From positions 1-12,138 of the forward strand of contig JAIRSX010000071.1 in NCBI GenBank assembly GCA_031255235.1: a stretch of 12,138 bases of DNA, in the 5' to 3' direction. This DNA is from Rickettsiales bacterium (GTDB taxonomy: Bacteria > Pseudomonadota > Alphaproteobacteria > Rickettsiales > UBA1997). Numbering within the stretch: position 1 is the first letter of the stretch; every line of letters starts with the position of its first letter. The notes below the pieces were generated by a model. That model was not told where the DNA came from. It was given only the letters and a program-made list of their open reading frames with translations, and made no database searches. Below are positions 1-6,417 of the stretch, piece after piece. A program made the position numbers and the translations under genes.

Positions 1-384
1 ATATCTTTTGACAGTTTTTTTAGTTTGCCACATGGACCTATTTTATCAAATACATTAAATTTGTTAAACACAGAGGGAATTTGGGATGACTACATTTCTA
101 AAGTAGAAAAAGATTATTACATTGATATAGAAATTAAAAAAGAAACCGATTTTATTTACTTGTCTAAAAAGGATAGAGGATATTTAGAAGCAATAGCAAA
201 AGAATATAAAGATACCACTGATGAGTGGTTTTTGAGAAATTGCACTCGCATATTACCCGAATACAATGAGGAATATAAAAAAATAAAGCTTATAGATATA
301 TTAAAAGCATTGAATTTTACAAATGAAGAAATAAAAGAAATAAAAAACGAGCAATACATTTTAAATTATGTCGATAATAATTGA
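1..384 (+). CDS. Panacea/SocA-like (DUF4065) domain protein, C-terminal part
   Basis: The frame is open from base 1 to a TGA at 382-384, so the gene enters from outside the window. The TTG at 25 is not a credible start, because conserved sequence precedes it. The order of motifs fits the Panacea domain (DUF4065, SocA-like). Near the visible N-terminus is a segment reading SLPHGPILSNTLNLLN, the equivalent of the family's 'hGPv...y' motif. Next comes a charged linker. Then 'LSKKDRGYLEAIAKEY', the family's 'Ls..d...ld.v...yg' helix, is followed by a W-containing helix ending in 'LPEY'. Panacea proteins are antitoxins of diverse toxin-antitoxin pairs; Caulobacter SocA is an adaptor that delivers its toxin SocB to ClpXP. 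No toxin partner is visible downstream, where the next gene is ssb on the other strand, so any partner lies to the left. Family membership is inferred from motif recall; the antitoxin role is a family expectation only. Confidence 0.72.
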   Translation: MSFDSFFSLPHGPILSNTLNLLNTEGIWDDYISKVEKDYYIDIEIKKETDFIYLSKKDRGYLEAIAKEYKDTTDEWFLRNCTRILPEYNEEYKKIKLIDILKALNFTNEEIKEIKNEQYILNYVDNN

Positions 385-499
385 TCGATAATTTAAGTTA
401 TATGCTAACAATAGCGTCAAAGATAGCATTATAAATTTGTTTGGCATATTTTAAACGTTCTTTACTTTTCTAAAAAGTAATGAAGGTAAGCAAAATCAA

Positions 500-533
500 A
501 AAAACACCAATTCTATAACAAATCGGTGTTTTT
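500..533 (-). terminator. Rho-independent terminator of ssb, possibly bidirectional
   Basis: Arms at 500-512 and 521-533 pair over 13 positions with one mismatch around an 8-nt loop, with a GGTG/CACC core. On the minus strand the right arm comes first, and the hairpin runs into seven Ts (complement of 498-504). It sits 22 nt after the ssb stop, which is the expected distance. On the plus strand the hairpin also ends in five Ts, so it could serve the Panacea gene too, although that stop is more than 110 nt away. Confidence 0.8.
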
Positions 534-554
534 CTTTAGAGTTTTAAAATAGAT

Positions 555-1004
555 TTAAAACGGAACTGAATCACTAATGTCAGCATCATCTTTATAATTA
601 ACAACATCCTCAATGTCAGCGCTGCTATCACTATTGTTGCTGTTTGCTTCACTTACTTTATTATTTGCTAACACCTGCAAGTTTGCACTAAAACCTTGTA
701 AAACAATTTCAGTTGCATATCTTTCTTCACCTTGTTGATTAGTCCATTTTCTGGTCTGCAAAGCGCCTTCTATATACAATCGCGTTCCTTTCTTAACATA
801 CTTTTCAACTATATTAACCAAACCCACACTGTATATGACAATTTTGTGCCATTCTGTTTTCTCTTTTCTCTCATGAGTCGTTTTGTCTTTCCATATATCG
901 GTTGTTGCTAAACTAAAATTGGCAACCTTTGAACCATTGCCAAAGGAACGGATCTCGGGATCCTTTCCCACATTCCCCACTAAAATAACTTTGTTAATCG
1001 CCAT
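555..1004 (-). CDS. ssb: Single-stranded DNA-binding protein SSB
   Basis: This is a 149-residue protein that coats single-stranded DNA during replication, recombination and repair in the cytoplasm and recruits partner enzymes. The N-terminal 105-110 residues are a typical bacterial SSB OB fold. They open with 'MAINKVILVGNVGKDPEIR', followed by the 'TEWHKIV' strand, 'KKGTRLYIEGAL' and 'TRKWTNQQGEERYATEIV'. A low-complexity Asn/Ser/Asp linker follows. The protein ends in the acidic tip DISDSVPF, the protein-binding tail whose usual form is DDDIPF, here with two serines among the acids. The length is slightly below the common 150-180 residues. The ATG at 1004 begins exactly where family members begin, although no strong Shine-Dalgarno site precedes it. 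It diverges from valS across a 103-bp gap and has a terminator just downstream, so it is probably transcribed alone. Confidence 0.97.
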   Translation of the reverse strand: MAINKVILVGNVGKDPEIRSFGNGSKVANFSLATTDIWKDKTTHERKEKTEWHKIVIYSVGLVNIVEKYVKKGTRLYIEGALQTRKWTNQQGEERYATEIVLQGFSANLQVLANNKVSEANSNNSDSSADIEDVVNYKDDADISDSVPF

Positions 1005-1051
1005 AACTATTTACCATTCATATCTTCTAACATCTATTAAAAAACAAAAAA

Positions 1052-1092
1052 TTGATATTTACAAATAAATTGTTAGATTACCAAACTATAAT
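1052..1092 (+). promoter_or_regulatory. Candidate valS promoter in the ssb-valS divergent gap
   Basis: The 1005-1107 gap must drive both ssb and valS. On the plus strand TTGATA (1052-1057) lies 16 bp before TAGATT (1074-1079), a weak sigma70-like pair. A perfect TATAAT stands at 1087-1092 but has no convincing -35 box at the right distance. AAGG (1094-1097) lies 10 nt before the valS GTG and is the likely ribosome site if transcription starts from the first pair. In such AT-rich DNA these matches are weak evidence. Confidence 0.3.
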
Positions 1093-1107
1093 TAAGGTTG
1101 GTAGAAG

Positions 1108-3627
1108 GTGAAATTAGAAAAAAAATATAACCCATTGGAAACAGAAAAAAAATGGCAAAAATATTGGATAGACAATGACATCTATAAATTTGATTGGAAT
1201 GATACCGTTAGAGAAAATATTTTTTCAATAGATACACCACCTCCAACAGTTAGTGGGACGTTGCACATGGGACATATTATGTCCTTCACTCATTGTGATT
1301 TTATTGCAAGATTCTGGCGAATGTATGGAAAAAATGTATTTTATCCAATTGGTTTTGATGATAATGGACTCCCTACCGAAAGATATGTAGAAAAAAAGAA
1401 AGGTATAAGGGGAAAGGAAATGCCACGAGATAAGTTCTGTGAGATTTGCAGAGAAGAAATTAAACAGGCTGAGGATGTTGATTTTTATAACTTGTTTCAT
1501 TCTATTATGCATTCTTACGATTGGAGTTTGAAGTATCAAAGCATTAGTCCGACATCTCAACATATATCTCAATTATCATTTATTGATTTGTATAATAAGG
1601 GTGTCCTTTACAGAAAAGATGAACCATGTATTTGGGATGTGATTGATCAGACTGCATTAGCACAAACCGAAATTGAAGATAAAGAATTTGAGAGTCAGAA
1701 AAATTATTTAAATTTTGATGTCAAAGGTGGCGGTTCTATTGAAATAATGACAACTCGTCCGGAATTGTTAGGTGCTTGTGTTGCTTTGATGTGTCATCCA
1801 TCCCTGTATGGTAATTATAGCGGTAAAATGGCGATTACTCCACTTGGTGTTGAAGTTCCTATAATAGCGGACGAAAAAGTCGATTTAGAAAAGGGAACTG
1901 GTTTTGTTATGTGTTGTACTTTTGGTGATCAAACAGATATAGAATGGTGGAAAAAACACAATTTAGAGTTAAGAATTTGTATAAATGAGAGAGGACAGAT
2001 CAAATTTGACGATCTTAAAAAATTGATAAAAAGTGAGTACCATTCTTTAGATGGTCTTAAATTGTCCGATGCAAGAACAAAAATTTTAGAACTATTGGAA
2101 GCAGATGGAAGAATCACAAAAGCACCAGAAAAAATCACTCACGCTGTAAAAGTCGGCGAAAGAAGTAAATTTCCGGTAGAGTTTTTAGTGAAAAAACAAT
2201 GGAGTATCAAAGTCTTGGGAGAATACGAACAAAATGACGGTTCAAAAATTAAAAGTGTAAACATAAAAAACGAATTACATAAAAAGACCGATGAAGTTAT
2301 TTGGCATCCTGAATGGATGAAAGCAAGAATGCATGATTGGATTGATGGATTAAATTGGGATTGGACCATATCCCGTCAACGATTTTCCGGTATTCCTTTG
2401 CCTGTCTGGTATAGTAAAAGGAAAAATGAGGAAGGTAAAGTAATTTTGGCAACACCAGACCAATTACCAATTGATCCACTTGTTGATTTACCAAATGGTT
2501 ATACGAGAGATGAAGTTGATGGTGATTCTGACATTTTAGATACTTGGGCGACTTCTGCTGTTTCTGCTGCTATGAACTCTTGGGGAATTACGGATGATTT
2601 GTGTATTGATAAAAAAAGATTTGATACTTTGCCGATTCCTTTCGATTTGCGAAATTCTGCTCATGAAATTATTAGAACTTGGCATTTTGGTGCAATAGTC
2701 AAAGCGTTTTACCACCAAAATACAACCCCATTTAAAAATTTAATGATTAGCGGTTGGTGTTTAGCGACAGATAAAACAAAAATGTCTAAGTCGCTTGGCA
2801 ACATTATTGATCCTGTTAAATTAATTGCTACAAAAGGTGCAGATGCTTTGCGATATTGGACTGGAGGTATGACGCTTGGGTTGGATACTGCTTATAGTGA
2901 AGATCAAATTAATATGGGACAGAAGCTCATCACAAAAATTTATAATAGTGCGAAATTTTGTGAAATGTGTTTTGAAAACTTCAAAGATAGTGAAATTACA
3001 GAAGCCATTGACAAATGGATAATTAATAAAGTTGATAAAACGGCAGGTGAAGCAACGAAATTTTTTAAGGAATATAATTTTAGTAGAGCATTGGAGGTTA
3101 CGGAGAGGTTTTTTTGGGATGATTTTTGTGATAATTATTTAGAAATCGTAAAAGTTCGTTGCTATGGTGCTACAGGTTTTAAATATAAGGAACAACAGTT
3201 GACAACAGAACAAATTGAGAATATAAATAAAAAACAGCAATCAGCCATTTGTGCTATTCATTATACTTTTAACATTATTTTAAAATTATTTGCTCCATTT
3301 TTGCCTGCCATTTGTGATGAAGTTTATGCTAATTTATATGAAGACGAATTTAAGTTGAGAAAATCAATATCTTCAAGAGGTACTTGGCCGATAATTGAAA
3401 ATGTGGATTCTAAATATGAAAAACTTGGTGAACTTGTTGCGAATATTTTAAATGAAGTTAGAAAATATAAAAGTGAAAAGAACATATCAATCAAAGAGGT
3501 TATACAGTCGATTAAAGTTAACACTCCAATTGAGTTGGATAATAACACAATCGATGACCTAAAAAATGTATGCAACGTTGACGATATCCAAGTTATTAAA
3601 GACAACGAATTTAAAGTTGAAATCTAA
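1108..3627 (+). CDS. valS: Valyl-tRNA synthetase, rickettsial/archaeal short type
   Basis: This class I synthetase of 839 residues charges tRNA-Val with valine and edits mischarged threonine. It contains the HIGH motif as HMGH (residues 53-56, after TPPPTVSG), the editing-domain signature GTGFVMCCTFGDQTD (from residue 263), the catalytic-domain segment WDWTISRQR, and KMSKS (558-562). The C-terminal roughly 200 residues are the helical anticodon-binding domain. The usual bacterial ValRS exceeds 870 residues and ends in a coiled-coil tRNA-binding arm. Here that arm is missing, and motifs such as FDDNGLPTER and CCTFGDQTD match the short ValRS known from Rickettsia, which resembles archaeal ValRS. 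The start is GTG, preceded by AAGG at 10 nt, and gives the expected 'KKYNP...EKKWQKYW' beginning. The 3' end overlaps mlaF on the opposite strand by 17 bp, so neither gene has room for a terminator there. Confidence 0.97.
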   Translation: MKLEKKYNPLETEKKWQKYWIDNDIYKFDWNDTVRENIFSIDTPPPTVSGTLHMGHIMSFTHCDFIARFWRMYGKNVFYPIGFDDNGLPTERYVEKKKGIRGKEMPRDKFCEICREEIKQAEDVDFYNLFHSIMHSYDWSLKYQSISPTSQHISQLSFIDLYNKGVLYRKDEPCIWDVIDQTALAQTEIEDKEFESQKNYLNFDVKGGGSIEIMTTRPELLGACVALMCHPSLYGNYSGKMAITPLGVEVPIIADEKVDLEKGTGFVMCCTFGDQTDIEWWKKHNLELRICINERGQIKFDDLKKLIKSEYHSLDGLKLSDARTKILELLEADGRITKAPEKITHAVKVGERSKFPVEFLVKKQWSIKVLGEYEQNDGSKIKSVNIKNELHKKTDEVIWHPEWMKARMHDWIDGLNWDWTISRQRFSGIPLPVWYSKRKNEEGKVILATPDQLPIDPLVDLPNGYTRDEVDGDSDILDTWATSAVSAAMNSWGITDDLCIDKKRFDTLPIPFDLRNSAHEIIRTWHFGAIVKAFYHQNTTPFKNLMISGWCLATDKTKMSKSLGNIIDPVKLIATKGADALRYWTGGMTLGLDTAYSEDQINMGQKLITKIYNSAKFCEMCFENFKDSEITEAIDKWIINKVDKTAGEATKFFKEYNFSRALEVTERFFWDDFCDNYLEIVKVRCYGATGFKYKEQQLTTEQIENINKKQQSAICAIHYTFNIILKLFAPFLPAICDEVYANLYEDEFKLRKSISSRGTWPIIENVDSKYEKLGELVANILNEVRKYKSEKNISIKEVIQSIKVNTPIELDNNTIDDLKNVCNVDDIQVIKDNEFKVEI

Positions 3628-4369
3628 TCGGGCCATCTGCCCTTCCGTTTATAAATTGTTGAATATAAGGATCTTTAGTTTTTTCAATTTCTTTAATATC
3701 GCCATACCAAATAATTACTCCGTTGTAAAGTAAAGCAATTTTGTCAGCAATTTTTCTTGCTGATGCCATATCATGTGTAATAGTAATGGTAGTTGCTCCT
3801 ACAGTTTTTGAGGTACTTACAATAAGGTTATTTATAACATCACTCATGATGGGATCAAGACCAGTCGTTGGTTCATCAAAGAAAATGATTTCTGGATCAT
3901 TACAAATAGTTCTTGCCAATGAAACTCTTTTCTGCATGCCACCAGATAACTCACTTGGATATAAATCCATAATGTTTTCACCAAGTCCAACAATTTTTAA
4001 TTTATTGAGAGCAATTTCCCTTGCATCAATTTTATGAACACCACTATTTACAATTCTAAATGCTACATTCTCCCAAATTTTTAAAGAGTCAAACAGGGCT
4101 CCACTCTGAAATAAATAACCAACTTTATCTAAATATTTATCTTTTTGTTTTGGATTGTATTTCAAAATGTCATCACCATCAATTTCAACAGTTCCTGTAT
4201 CTGCATTCATTAAAGTTGAAATAATTTTAATTAAAACGGATTTACCCTGACCAGAACCGCCTAAGATGACCAAGCTTTCTTTCTCCGCAACTTCAAGGTT
4301 TATACCTTTCAAAACATTTTTTGTTCCAAAAGATTTAAAAAGATTAGAAACCTTAATTTTTGCACTCAT
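3611..4369 (-). CDS. mlaF: MlaF-type ABC transporter ATP-binding protein
   Basis: This 252-residue ABC ATPase belongs to the Mla/Ttg2A (Mkl) group. That group powers phospholipid movement between inner and outer membrane together with the permease MlaE and the substrate-binding protein MlaD. It has Walker A GGSGQGKS (37-44), a Q-loop in LFQSGALFDSL (Q88, a sequence typical of MlaF), signature LSGGMQ (141-146), Walker B IIFFDEP (161-167) and H-loop H199. The C-terminal tail NGRADGPIRF is the short extension characteristic of MlaF and separates it from generic ABC ATPases. All catalytic motifs are intact. No mlaE or mlaD is in the window. The upstream gene on the same strand is the unrelated membrane protein, 69 bp away, so mlaF is either the last gene of the trxB unit or transcribed alone. 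No strong ribosome site precedes the ATG. Confidence 0.93.
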   Translation of the reverse strand: MSAKIKVSNLFKSFGTKNVLKGINLEVAEKESLVILGGSGQGKSVLIKIISTLMNADTGTVEIDGDDILKYNPKQKDKYLDKVGYLFQSGALFDSLKIWENVAFRIVNSGVHKIDAREIALNKLKIVGLGENIMDLYPSELSGGMQKRVSLARTICNDPEIIFFDEPTTGLDPIMSDVINNLIVSTSKTVGATTITITHDMASARKIADKIALLYNGVIIWYGDIKEIEKTKDPYIQQFINGRADGPIRFQL

Positions 4370-4438
4370 ACCACATTGTATTTATTCAATTTTTGACCTA
4401 AAAGCAAAAATTATTTCCCCTTATACATCAAAAATTAA

Positions 4439-4909
4439 TTACAGGTAAAAATTGTATATCACACTAATTAAGACTAAAGAAAGGATTGGTAGAACAACTT
4501 TTTCAAATTTGAAATGTGGTTTACCATTTTTTGTCTTTAGATATCTGTAATATTTAATGCTTCCAACTAAAACCACAATTCCACTCAGGAGAGAAAATAA
4601 AAACGTGTCAATTCCCATGAACGTATCAATACCAAAAATAATGGATGGAGTTTCACCTAAATACAAAGGAATAACAGTGCAAAACCACAACGGATACATT
4701 AGATAATGTATATATTTATTTTTGATATTTTTTTTGATTAAAAATTCAACAGTCCATTGAGATAATGCAAACAACATAGCACCAACCCAAACTCCGACAG
4801 ATGCCTCACTGACACCGAGTTTTTTTGCAATTCCAAGACCACCCGCAATAGCAATTGTACACACGGCACATGCTAAAGGATTTGCATTAGCAACAGAAAT
4901 AAAAAACAT
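4439..4909 (-). CDS. Multi-pass membrane protein with N-terminal CxxC, unknown function
   Basis: I do not recognise a named family. The product is 156 residues with about five hydrophobic segments, near residues 12-27, 36-58, 66-84, 97-120 and 136-155, so it is an inner-membrane protein. The most distinctive part is the start: a short 'VANANPLACAVCTIAIAGGLGIAKK' region (split here as VANANPLACAVC, then TIAIAGGLGIAKK) with a CxxC at C14-C17, which resembles the end of a signal peptide followed by a Cys pair. The N-terminus looks short: an in-frame TAA lies two codons before the ATG, yet another frame just upstream (ATG at 4923) encodes a hydrophobic leader. An indel in the T6 or A16 run could therefore have cut off the true leader. 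It follows trxB by 28 bp and is probably cotranscribed with it. A thiol-redox or metal-related role is only a guess from the CxxC and this neighbour. Confidence 0.75.
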   Translation of the reverse strand: MFFISVANANPLACAVCTIAIAGGLGIAKKLGVSEASVGVWVGAMLFALSQWTVEFLIKKNIKNKYIHYLMYPLWFCTVIPLYLGETPSIIFGIDTFMGIDTFLFSLLSGIVVLVGSIKYYRYLKTKNGKPHFKFEKVVLPILSLVLISVIYNFYL

Positions 4910-4922
4910 ACTTTATGATACA

Positions 4923-4938
4923 TTTTTTTTTTTTTTTT
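4923..4938. repeat. 16-nt homopolymer (T on plus, A on minus) between trxB and the membrane gene
   Basis: Sixteen consecutive Ts run from 4923 to 4938, touching the trxB stop codon and ending 13 nt before the next gene's ATG. On the transcribed minus strand the mRNA carries A16 in the position where a ribosome site would be. Runs of this length are prone to replication and polymerase slippage, and also to sequencing error. Confidence 0.95.
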
Positions 4939-5870
4939 CAAACTTTTATATCTTCCATAATTTCCATAGCACAAATAGCCCCATATCCTGCCGCAATAAC
5001 TGCTTGCTTGAAAGGTTTGTTTGTCACATCACCCACGGCATAAACACTTTCAATATTAGTTCTTGCTCCATCGTGTTCTGTTATAATATAACCTTTGTTA
5101 TCCAATTTTAAACCACTATTCTTAAAAATTGCAGTTGATGGATCATTGCCAATAGCACAAAAAATTCCATTAACATTAATTGTCATGACCTCATTATTTG
5201 TGGGGTTTTCAATTTTTACGGCATCTATAATTCTATTATCCTTACTGACTATTTCTACAATAACTCTATCCAGTAACAATTCAATGTTTGGAGTACCCTT
5301 AATTTTTTCAATTTGTTTCTGAGACATTCTGAGTTTTGAACTTCTATTTACAAGATAAACTTTATTGCAAATACCAGCAAGGTGTAAAGTTTCAATGGCA
5401 GCAGATTCACCACCACCAACTACCACAACATCTTTTCCTTTGTAAAAGTTTCCATCACAGGTAGCACAAACACTGATTCCTTTTCCTCTCCATTTTTCTT
5501 CATTCGGAACATTTACTAACCATCTTGGAGAAGCACCAGTGGCAATAACGATCCTATCTGCTACGTAAACTCCGCTATTAGAATGGCATTTAAAAGGTTT
5601 GTCAAAGTCCAAATTGGTAATTTCATCATATACAATCTCAACTCCTAATCGTTGTGCTTGCAACAACATATTATTCATCAATTCAAAACCTGGTAAAGGT
5701 TCAATAAAGCCCGGATAGTTTTCAATGTCTGTTGTAGTTGTTAATTGTCCCCCAATGGTATTACCAGAAAATAGGGCAATCTTTAAATTGTTTCTAATTA
5801 AATACATCGCGACGGTCAAACCGGCGGGACCTGAACCCACAACTATAACATCGTATTTATTATGTTCCAT
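4938..5870 (-). CDS. trxB: Thioredoxin reductase TrxB
   Basis: This 310-residue FAD flavoenzyme passes electrons from NADPH to thioredoxin in the cytoplasm, which in turn reduces protein disulfides. FAD is bound by GSGPAG (12-17), by IGGQLTTTTDIENYPGF and by AVGDV (278-282). The redox-active pair is CATC (135-138). The second nucleotide-binding fold has GGGESA (152-157). Length and domain order are normal. One feature is unusual: the NADPH 2'-phosphate motif, HRRxxxR in most TrxB, reads NRSSKLR (175-181), so the His and the second Arg are lost while R176 and R181 remain. Near the end the usual RQ pair is KQ (288-289). Both changes suggest altered cofactor use or a diverged partner. No Shine-Dalgarno site lies before the ATG, and the candidate promoter is so close that the mRNA may be almost leaderless. 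The membrane gene follows after 28 bp. Confidence 0.94.
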   Translation of the reverse strand: MEHNKYDVIVVGSGPAGLTVAMYLIRNNLKIALFSGNTIGGQLTTTTDIENYPGFIEPLPGFELMNNMLLQAQRLGVEIVYDEITNLDFDKPFKCHSNSGVYVADRIVIATGASPRWLVNVPNEEKWRGKGISVCATCDGNFYKGKDVVVVGGGESAAIETLHLAGICNKVYLVNRSSKLRMSQKQIEKIKGTPNIELLLDRVIVEIVSKDNRIIDAVKIENPTNNEVMTINVNGIFCAIGNDPSTAIFKNSGLKLDNKGYIITEHDGARTNIESVYAVGDVTNKPFKQAVIAAGYGAICAMEIMEDIKV

Positions 5871-5879
5871 TTGAGATTT

Positions 5880-5908
5880 ACTATAAATACATGTTTGATT
5901 AAAAACAA
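5880..5908 (-). promoter_or_regulatory. Candidate sigma70-type promoter of trxB
   Basis: On the minus strand TTGTTT (5903-5908) and TATAGT (5880-5885) are exactly 17 bp apart, matching consensus at 4/6 and 5/6. Transcription would begin about 3 nt before the trxB ATG, giving a nearly leaderless mRNA, which fits the lack of a ribosome site. A 13-bp near-palindrome (TCCTTTAAAAGGA, 5925-5937) lies 16 nt upstream of the -35 box and could be an operator. Confidence 0.45.
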
Positions 5909-5975
5909 ATCTATGTAAAAGTTATCCTTTAAAAGGAAACCACATTTTTAATATGTCTAATTGTAAATATAATTT

Positions 5976-6105
5976 TTAGATTAAATCAACCTTGCCGAAA
6001 TGATTTTTGTACCCATGTTTTAACAAAACATCACCCTTCAGAAAAGAGATATGCAACTGCTATATATTTACCAACAATGCCATATTTATATGGATTAATA
6101 AACAT
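5976..6105 (-). pseudogene. yraN: Broken remnant of yraN (UPF0102, endonuclease-like)
   Basis: An ATG at 6105 overlaps the end of virB3 and opens a 24-codon frame ending in TGA (6031-6033). Dropping one base there continues into a frame of 18 codons ending in TAA (5976-5978). Joined, the two pieces read as the N-terminal half of a UPF0102/YraN protein: 'YGIVGKYIAVAYLFSEG' then 'DVLLKHGYKNHFGKVDLI'. This follows the family pattern G..aE.laa.yL...Gy.iL.rnyr...GEIDLI without gaps. The invariant Glu of GEIDL is Lys here, and the following FVEVK nuclease core is missing or unreadable. YraN is a predicted nuclease of the Holliday-junction resolvase-like fold. The frameshift, two stops, missing core and lost Glu together argue for a decayed gene, not a programmed frameshift. 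The identification rests on motif matching by eye. Confidence 0.68.
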
Positions 6106-6394
6106 CGTAGGAATTTGTGCCATCATAAAAAGTCTTGTTCCTACATCTCATAAAGTTGCTTGTTTTCATAATAAGCATTTCAAGAGACAAAGGCTCTTTA
6201 AGACAAATCATATAAGCAATTCCATGTAAGGTTGGCAACATCACAAAAAGAAATATGAAATTTGATGTTGCAACAAATGCAGCCATTGAAGCAAGCATTT
6301 CAACACCAGCAAAAACATATGTAACACCAAGAATCATAGCGGGTCTCGTAAGACCTAAGAACAAAGGATCAACACTTAATTTTCCACCTGCCAT
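6095..6394 (-). CDS. virB3: Type IV secretion system protein VirB3
   Basis: This is a 99-residue inner-membrane component of the VirB/VirD4-type secretion channel, which associates with the ATPase VirB4. It begins MAGGKLSVDPLFLGLTRPAM, the family's 'DPLf.GlTRP' signature. Two hydrophobic helices lie near residues 18-42 and 46-64. 'CLKEP' follows, then a conserved rickettsial-type tail with 'CRNKTFYDGTNSYDVY'. Length is normal and no motif is missing. The start lies 23 bp after the autotransporter stop on the same strand. AAGG sits only 1 nt before the ATG, too close for a good ribosome site, so translation may depend on read-through coupling from the large upstream gene. In Rickettsiales virB3 is commonly followed by virB4. 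Here it runs into the yraN remnant, so the rest of the apparatus must be encoded elsewhere. Confidence 0.92.
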   Translation of the reverse strand: MAGGKLSVDPLFLGLTRPAMILGVTYVFAGVEMLASMAAFVATSNFIFLFVMLPTLHGIAYMICLKEPLSLEMLIMKTSNFMRCRNKTFYDGTNSYDVY

Positions 6395-6417
6395 ACCTTA
6401 ATATATAGATAACAAAA

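Noticed and set aside
398..434. Imperfect inverted repeat just after the Panacea gene stop
   Set aside because: It contains a bulge and a long loop and no T tract follows; it is expected by chance in AT-rich DNA.
462..480. Perfect 8-bp hairpin with a 3-nt loop (TTACTTTT/AAAAGTAA)
   Set aside because: It is almost all A/T and no T tract follows on either strand, so a terminator function is not supported; the hairpin at 500-533 is far better.
883..1068. Plus-strand 61-codon frame across the ssb start
   Set aside because: It overlaps the conserved SSB N-terminus in antisense and has no support as a gene.
1225..1572. Minus-strand frame of 115 codons inside valS
   Set aside because: It lies wholly within the conserved valS catalytic region on the other strand and shows no recognisable protein motifs.
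5871..6094. A virB4 start after virB3
   Set aside because: No frame on the minus strand gives VirB4-like sequence; the readable part matches YraN and the remainder is trxB upstream DNA.
5976..6105. Programmed frameshift producing a short functional YraN
   Set aside because: The second frame also stops before the nuclease core, the conserved Glu of GEIDL is Lys, and no slippery heptamer stands at the shift point near 6031.
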